Shown here one piece after another: positions 55,201 through 56,810 of a stretch of DNA of 56,810 nucleotides. Each line of letters starts with the position of its first letter. The stretch's first letter is position 1. The notes beneath the pieces were generated by a model that made no database searches, was not told where the DNA came from, and saw only the letters and a list, made by a program, of their open reading frames with translations. The stretch is from the NCBI GenBank assembly GCA_023896275.1, contig MLDA01000023.1, positions 1-56,810 on the forward strand, given 5' to 3'. Origin of the DNA: Kocuria rosea subsp. polaris (lineage in GTDB: Bacteria; Actinomycetota; Actinomycetes; Actinomycetales; Micrococcaceae). A program made the translations under genes and the position numbers.

Positions 55201-56086
55201 TACGCGGTACCGGTATGCGGATGAGTCGGATAATCCGGCGTGGACGAGTAACTCCTCGGGTGGGACGACGACGGTCACGCGTTTCGGTGACGTGATTGGC
55301 GGGGATCTGGGTCTGGTCATTGAGGATGGCAAGGTCAGGTTGTCGTTGAACAACCCTCACGGGGACACGGTTGCGACCGTGACCCTGCCGGGGAGTGGGA
55401 ATGCGCAGGGTATTGATTCGTGGTCATCGTTTGATGAGTACGGGAACCCGGCGGGGCCGTTGGCTGCTACGGGTGCTGGGACCCGGTATGGGTGGCATGG
55501 TGCTGATCAGCGGGCCGCGAACGCCACGACTGGCCTGATTCTGATGGGTGCGCGGTTGTATAACCCGGCGACGGGGTTGTTCACGACGCGGGATCCGGTT
55601 GCTGGTGGTAACACGACTACGTACGCTTACCCACAAGACCCGATCAACAAAGAAGATGTTTCGGGCGAATGGTCAAAGTGGAAGAAATCGTGGCAAACCG
55701 CAAAAAAATGGACCAAGCGGGGATGGGGCAAGCTCGGAGGTAAGTATGGAGTCCTGAAAAAGATATCGACCATTAGCGGCTTCTTTGGTCCGATAGGTGT
55801 CGGTATCTCACTAGCTACCGGAGCGGGTGTCGCATATCTCGACTATAAACGTGGAAACAAGAAGGCCTGGCGAAACTATGCGGTGTCCGCCGTTGCGACG
55901 GTGACGTTTGTTGGCAAAGGCATGGCCATGGCCCGAGCCATCAGATCCGTCGGAGGTAAGGCCGCGGCGAGGAGCGGAAATAGGTACAAACGCTACAACA
56001 ATTATGCCTCCGGACTCGTGGGGGCTGGCCAGAACTATGGCTGTCGGGCGGGCAATTGGTACAGGAAAAAATCTCGTCGATGCTAA
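49250..56086 (+). CDS. Secreted RHS/YD-repeat polymorphic toxin with unrecognised C-terminal tip
   Basis: A 2278-residue secreted protein. A signal peptide ends FGLHPAQA near residue 25. Next come an acidic/Ala-Ser-rich low-complexity region (~210-290), a DNRLRE-type domain (~400-590, from YPVTIDPTW), Ig-like segments, an RHS N-terminal block starting FGENFPTAEAGDGQVALTTG (~930), many YD repeats (~1000-2060) and the RHS core GWHGADQRAANATTG with LYNPATGLFTTRDPV (~2080-2117). PQDPINKEDVSGEW marks the cleavage/boundary motif. The last ~145 residues form the tip: strongly basic (WKKSW, KKWTKRGWGK, GNWYRKKSRRC), with two hydrophobic segments, suggesting a membrane-active or pore-forming toxin. 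The ATG at 49250 gives a clean signal peptide; the earlier TTG does not. Confidence 0.85.
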   Translation: MNRTRWVGPARGFLVGGMVAALLAFGLHPAQAAPEDPVAVEVEETAPDPEESFERADPVSAQVTARSTGERVEDTSQRTASERVFANPDGSWSLESYTAPIFEKNAAGEFVEVGSGRTLESDGLTMVGPAASLEVADGQQNAGEGPTNESVALATLTAEDAEGEPTGSMTLGWEAELPAPVVEENQAVFSDGVTVPAVSPSEEGEDVAEASPSSAPAASESAAAESSAADDTESSAASSVDPSDAAIDPEGEQESAESPEADASAAPGSATAESAPGVVSEVPGTVVVDAHAFGFSHSVVLESAPASDVVLRFPLGLSKGLSADLDEDSGEVRVTDDDGELVFLGQAPVMWDAAMDEGSGLPAHEEPVGARLLDEESGPVLELTAPVQWLGADERQYPVTIDPTWSALASSDTWVQSGITTSKAGDPELRVGTFDSGTTKARSLLKFGTSALTGKHIEKAELRLSNHYSYSCTSSTTKVQRVTSDWDAASVRWTSQPSATTTGEGSTTKSLGYSSSCPAASVYVPVTPIVQHWAEKPSANYGLRIIAGSETTNSSWKRYRSADYTGTASTRPYLLVTYNSYPNAPTSPAFGSGQAFSGADGITYVRTLRPQLRAVVSDPDKSNMRAQFDLSKGGVWEWTKANGSWVASGSVSTYTVPENLVEGGRYYFRAWGHDTKLISESPSPRVYFTVDTLAPAMPSVKATGYPDGWWQESRPSSNVFTFTSASADTRQFEVRANDGQARLIDAVDDGSGSGARQGQWSWNPSGSNFVSVTAIDRAGNRSAVRKFSFMNGLAALSSPTMGQTSSDVFSVQAQAPKSTDDNVTAEVFWRDATVKDADTETAYGSSADADGWVKAKDVPVTTGSSALSVSTSLDVFAEPATGNPLKDAGRTRVPALVEVQVCFTYPGQHVSRRVQCSTNQANAATAVTRLPHAFGENFPTAEAGDGQVALTTGEFNTAATDVKADTGTSGLSVSRSYSSYAGSLASTGVFGSGWRVNWDGPDEGLAGLAVIDSTGLDGAIAFIDDDQSAVMFRQAGGTNTAGKTGAYLAADDAAEATGFKVEITGTGTAARIRATEPDGTVTVFGKGAQVPGISGVFEWVPEQVTSPGGAGAVQFTRNTTTGKITKITAGTEATLNCSTPVRGCRVLNIAYNTGGQVTKVTFTAWDPQAAAMATIDVAEYAYATSNGKTVLASVKDSRTGDVTRYTYGALSAAGVPLISEVREETATGTAVVAPTKYGYGAGAESGRADWLEKVLRGNPAGGTAADVQVGRFVYGVDPAGSGTALPNLSSAAVKVWEQQNAPVRGAAVFDQRKAVTSSKASSVAAGDFKYADLQFWDERSRVSNNAYYAGGGWQFDATVYDGDDQVVRSYAAPDLGALRADASAAGALNADGVFGPHEEYATVMSYVEAPEGASPEVAEHVKTFVAETLTPVTTNENGGSSRMRVVQEYTPFSDVDAAGLPRMLLLKEQTEEVIYVDAAESGTQTKTLGTKTFGYNALEADKDGRTTTDKANLRSGWVNGAPTVTTQTVGGSAGNITSRTWLDDQGRVKKTAQPKSNGNDAGATETVYYSQGANTARPECGNRPEDQGRVCKTIPLGAGSVIEHFAGYNIYGEPATLTETPSGSASSPETRTTTITYRPDGQVHTRAVSSSNTSVTSVPTVEYLYDSAGRKNGEKTGTSQVSWVLDAWGRTTKYTNADNDVTTTSYNSIGQVQKVTTPHGATEYWYGAATGHGSSEFRALPTKMTVTNHGAAGSTGTYTAVYDAAGNLTTQTMPGGISQVRSYDAAGRVTDLAYRGAITSDGVTETGDWVSWSLAYRADGKIAAEASPDGLAPELGEAEGVGAYERKYAYDQVDRLTSVTDAVTDQKRAYTFDANGNRTGLSTTNGLSTASPSSSSKSWSWDAADRPTTSGYTIDTLGRMTAIPAVDAPATGTTAPKGGAGGAGITIGYFANDTARTITRDGVSSTVTMDASQRRHVINDVNGGTRYRYADESDNPAWTSNSSGGTTTVTRFGDVIGGDLGLVIEDGKVRLSLNNPHGDTVATVTLPGSGNAQGIDSWSSFDEYGNPAGPLAATGAGTRYGWHGADQRAANATTGLILMGARLYNPATGLFTTRDPVAGGNTTTYAYPQDPINKEDVSGEWSKWKKSWQTAKKWTKRGWGKLGGKYGVLKKISTISGFFGPIGVGISLATGAGVAYLDYKRGNKKAWRNYAVSAVATVTFVGKGMAMARAIRSVGGKAAARSGNRYKRYNNYASGLVGAGQNYGCRAGNWYRKKSRRC
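55007..55089 (+). repeat. RHS-core segment repeated downstream (parent copy)
   Basis: This stretch, coding for RMTAIPAVDAPATGTTAPKG and the following Gly-rich residues (about 1920-1948 of the RHS protein), recurs at 56621-56703 with about 6 differences in 84 bases. Confidence 0.85.
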
Positions 56087-56101
56087 GGGAAGAGGTATGT
56101 A

Positions 56102-56569
56102 ATGACGAGTGAAGTTGGCATATATATGTCATTCATTATCACAATCTTCCTAGCGATCTCGACCGTCTACCTGTGCCTGAGATCGGCACATAAAGTAGAT
56201 GATCTCGGCGCCCAAATTCCAGTGCTGTTCATCTTAATTGCCCTTCCCCCGGGCATCATATTTCTCGGTGGAGCAGATTGGGATTCCTTGGTCCTATCCG
56301 TGACGCACGTATCGGCTATGTCTTTAAGTCTGCTCGTGGCTGGCGCTGGTTACCCTTCGCGTATTGTCGGCCATCTAGCTAGGCATACCGAAGGGGTCGC
56401 ATGGGAGAAGCATATCGATCCAGAGTCGCATGAACTCAAGAAGAATGCGTTGCGCAGTTCTCGACCCTATGCCCTCGCGTTTCTTGGAATTCTTCCGTTG
56501 ATGTGGATTGGTCTCTTGATTCTCTTTGGTGAACTTATGCTTGCCGGAAACTCACGTTGGGGTATATAA
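56102..56569 (+). CDS. Putative immunity protein, four-helix membrane protein
   Basis: A 155-residue integral membrane protein: helices at about 8-27, 39-58, 65-85 and 124-146, with a cytoplasmic-type basic/acidic loop (ARHTEGVAWEKHIDPESHEL) between helices 3 and 4. It starts 15 bases after the RHS gene, with AGAGG 6 bases before the ATG, and shares the AT-richer composition of the toxin tip. Immediate placement after an RHS tip is the standard position for a cognate immunity gene, and a membrane location fits a pore-forming or membrane-targeted toxin. I recognise no family. Confidence 0.6.
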   Translation: MTSEVGIYMSFIITIFLAISTVYLCLRSAHKVDDLGAQIPVLFILIALPPGIIFLGGADWDSLVLSVTHVSAMSLSLLVAGAGYPSRIVGHLARHTEGVAWEKHIDPESHELKKNALRSSRPYALAFLGILPLMWIGLLILFGELMLAGNSRWGI

Positions 56570-56620
56570 GGGTCGTCTTTCCTTCGGGCCCTGTGTTTTC
56601 GTGGACGTTCGCCCGGGCGG

Positions 56621-56703
56621 ATGACGGCGATTCCCGCGGCGGATGCGCCGGCGACGGGGACGACTGCACCCAAGGGTGGGGCTGGTGGTGCGGGGATCAC
56701 GAT
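56621..56703 (+). repeat. Orphan copy of an RHS-core segment
   Basis: An ~93%-identical copy of 55007-55089, outside any intact gene and 51 bases after the immunity gene. It is the trace of an alternative or displaced RHS 3' end, cut off at its right by a probable insertion sequence. Confidence 0.8.
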
Positions 56704-56810
56704 TGTCAAGCCCCGGGTTTGGTAGAGGGTGTTTTTCTTTGTTTCCTAAGCCGCAATGTTCTCGGTGGCACCCTGGTGGAACCACTCGGAATGCGCTTCC
56801 AGAGGCGGCC
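56704..56810. mobile_element. End of a probable insertion sequence (continues outside window)
   Basis: RHS homology stops abruptly at 56703, where TGTCAAGCCCCGGGTTTGG begins. A TG-starting terminus followed within 45 bases by the stop of a minus-strand open frame is how many insertion sequences end. The rest, including the opposite end and any target duplication, lies outside the window. Confidence 0.4.
56746..56810 (-). CDS. C-terminus of a possible transposase (truncated by window edge)
   Basis: The minus strand has an open frame entering from the right edge and ending at TAG (56746-56748); its last residues read PPLEAHSEWFHQGATENIAA. Too short to assign to a transposase family, but it sits just inside the proposed insertion-sequence end. 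Confidence 0.35.
   Translation of the reverse strand, partial: PPLEAHSEWFHQGATENIAA

Noticed and set aside
49904-55360. 1818-residue open frame antisense to the RHS gene
   Set aside because: Arg/Pro/His-rich translation with no domains; a by-product of GC3-biased coding on the plus strand.
50460-55640. YD-repeat region as tandem DNA repeats or CRISPR-like array
   Set aside because: Similarity is at the protein level with degenerate spacing; no identical direct repeats with regular spacers are present, and no CRISPR array was seen anywhere in the window.

Overview
The window is GC-rich DNA with GTG/TTG starts, LAASGC-type lipoboxes, several probable leaderless genes and a TPP riboswitch in front of thiOSG. 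This points to a high-GC actinobacterium, most likely of the Micrococcales (inference; there is no rRNA here to confirm it). Two parts look recently acquired from base composition and gene content: the first ~4.4 kb and the extreme right end (~55.65-56.8 kb).

Layout. (1) 1-4.4 kb: a predicted anti-invader ABC-three-component operon (Mrr-like nuclease fused to the ABC-3C C-terminal domain, middle component, SMC/Rad50-like ATPase), flanked by a serine-recombinase-like fragment and a frameshifted helix-turn-helix remnant. (2) 4.45-13.1 kb: a zinc-homeostasis block with three Zur-like palindromes. It holds two BASS-type transporters around a flavoprotein with a cysteine-rich tail, a 51-residue His-rich peptide, and an aztABCD-type zinc importer in which the permease is fused to an extra propeller-like domain. 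(3) 13.1-17.7 kb: Nudix hydrolase, DNA glycosylase, MFS pump, VOC protein, AI-2E family protein and tRNA-Ala(GGC) with its own promoter and terminator. (4) 17.7-27.5 kb: Tat-exported esterase, an SDR pseudogene, a TetR-controlled pair of bacterial PH-domain membrane proteins, DUF998 and MepB proteins, and an IclR / RbsD-FucU / SDR / MFS catabolic operon. (5) 27.5-34 kb: His-rich methyltransferase, pyruvate:quinone oxidoreductase (poxB), alcohol dehydrogenase, a membrane protein, a PfpI-like protein and a kinase-fold phosphotransferase. (6) 34-43 kb: APC permease, TetR, P1-family (DmpA/BapA-like) aminopeptidase, HAD phosphatase, omega-aminotransferase, methylmalonate-semialdehyde dehydrogenase and PucR regulator. 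These could form a route for beta-amino-acid or peptide use. (7) 43-46.1 kb: thiamine locus thiO-thiS-thiG under a TPP riboswitch, with divergent leaderless thiE. (8) 46.2-49.1 kb: two aldo/keto reductases and a LysR regulator. (9) 49.2-56.8 kb: a 2278-residue secreted RHS/YD-repeat polymorphic toxin with an AT-richer C-terminal tip, a four-helix membrane protein as likely immunity partner, an 84-bp copy of RHS core DNA downstream, and the end of a probable insertion sequence.

The best candidates for new biology are the ABC-3C nuclease system, the AztB-propeller fusion with its BASS/flavoprotein neighbours, and the RHS tip/immunity pair, whose toxin domain I do not recognise.
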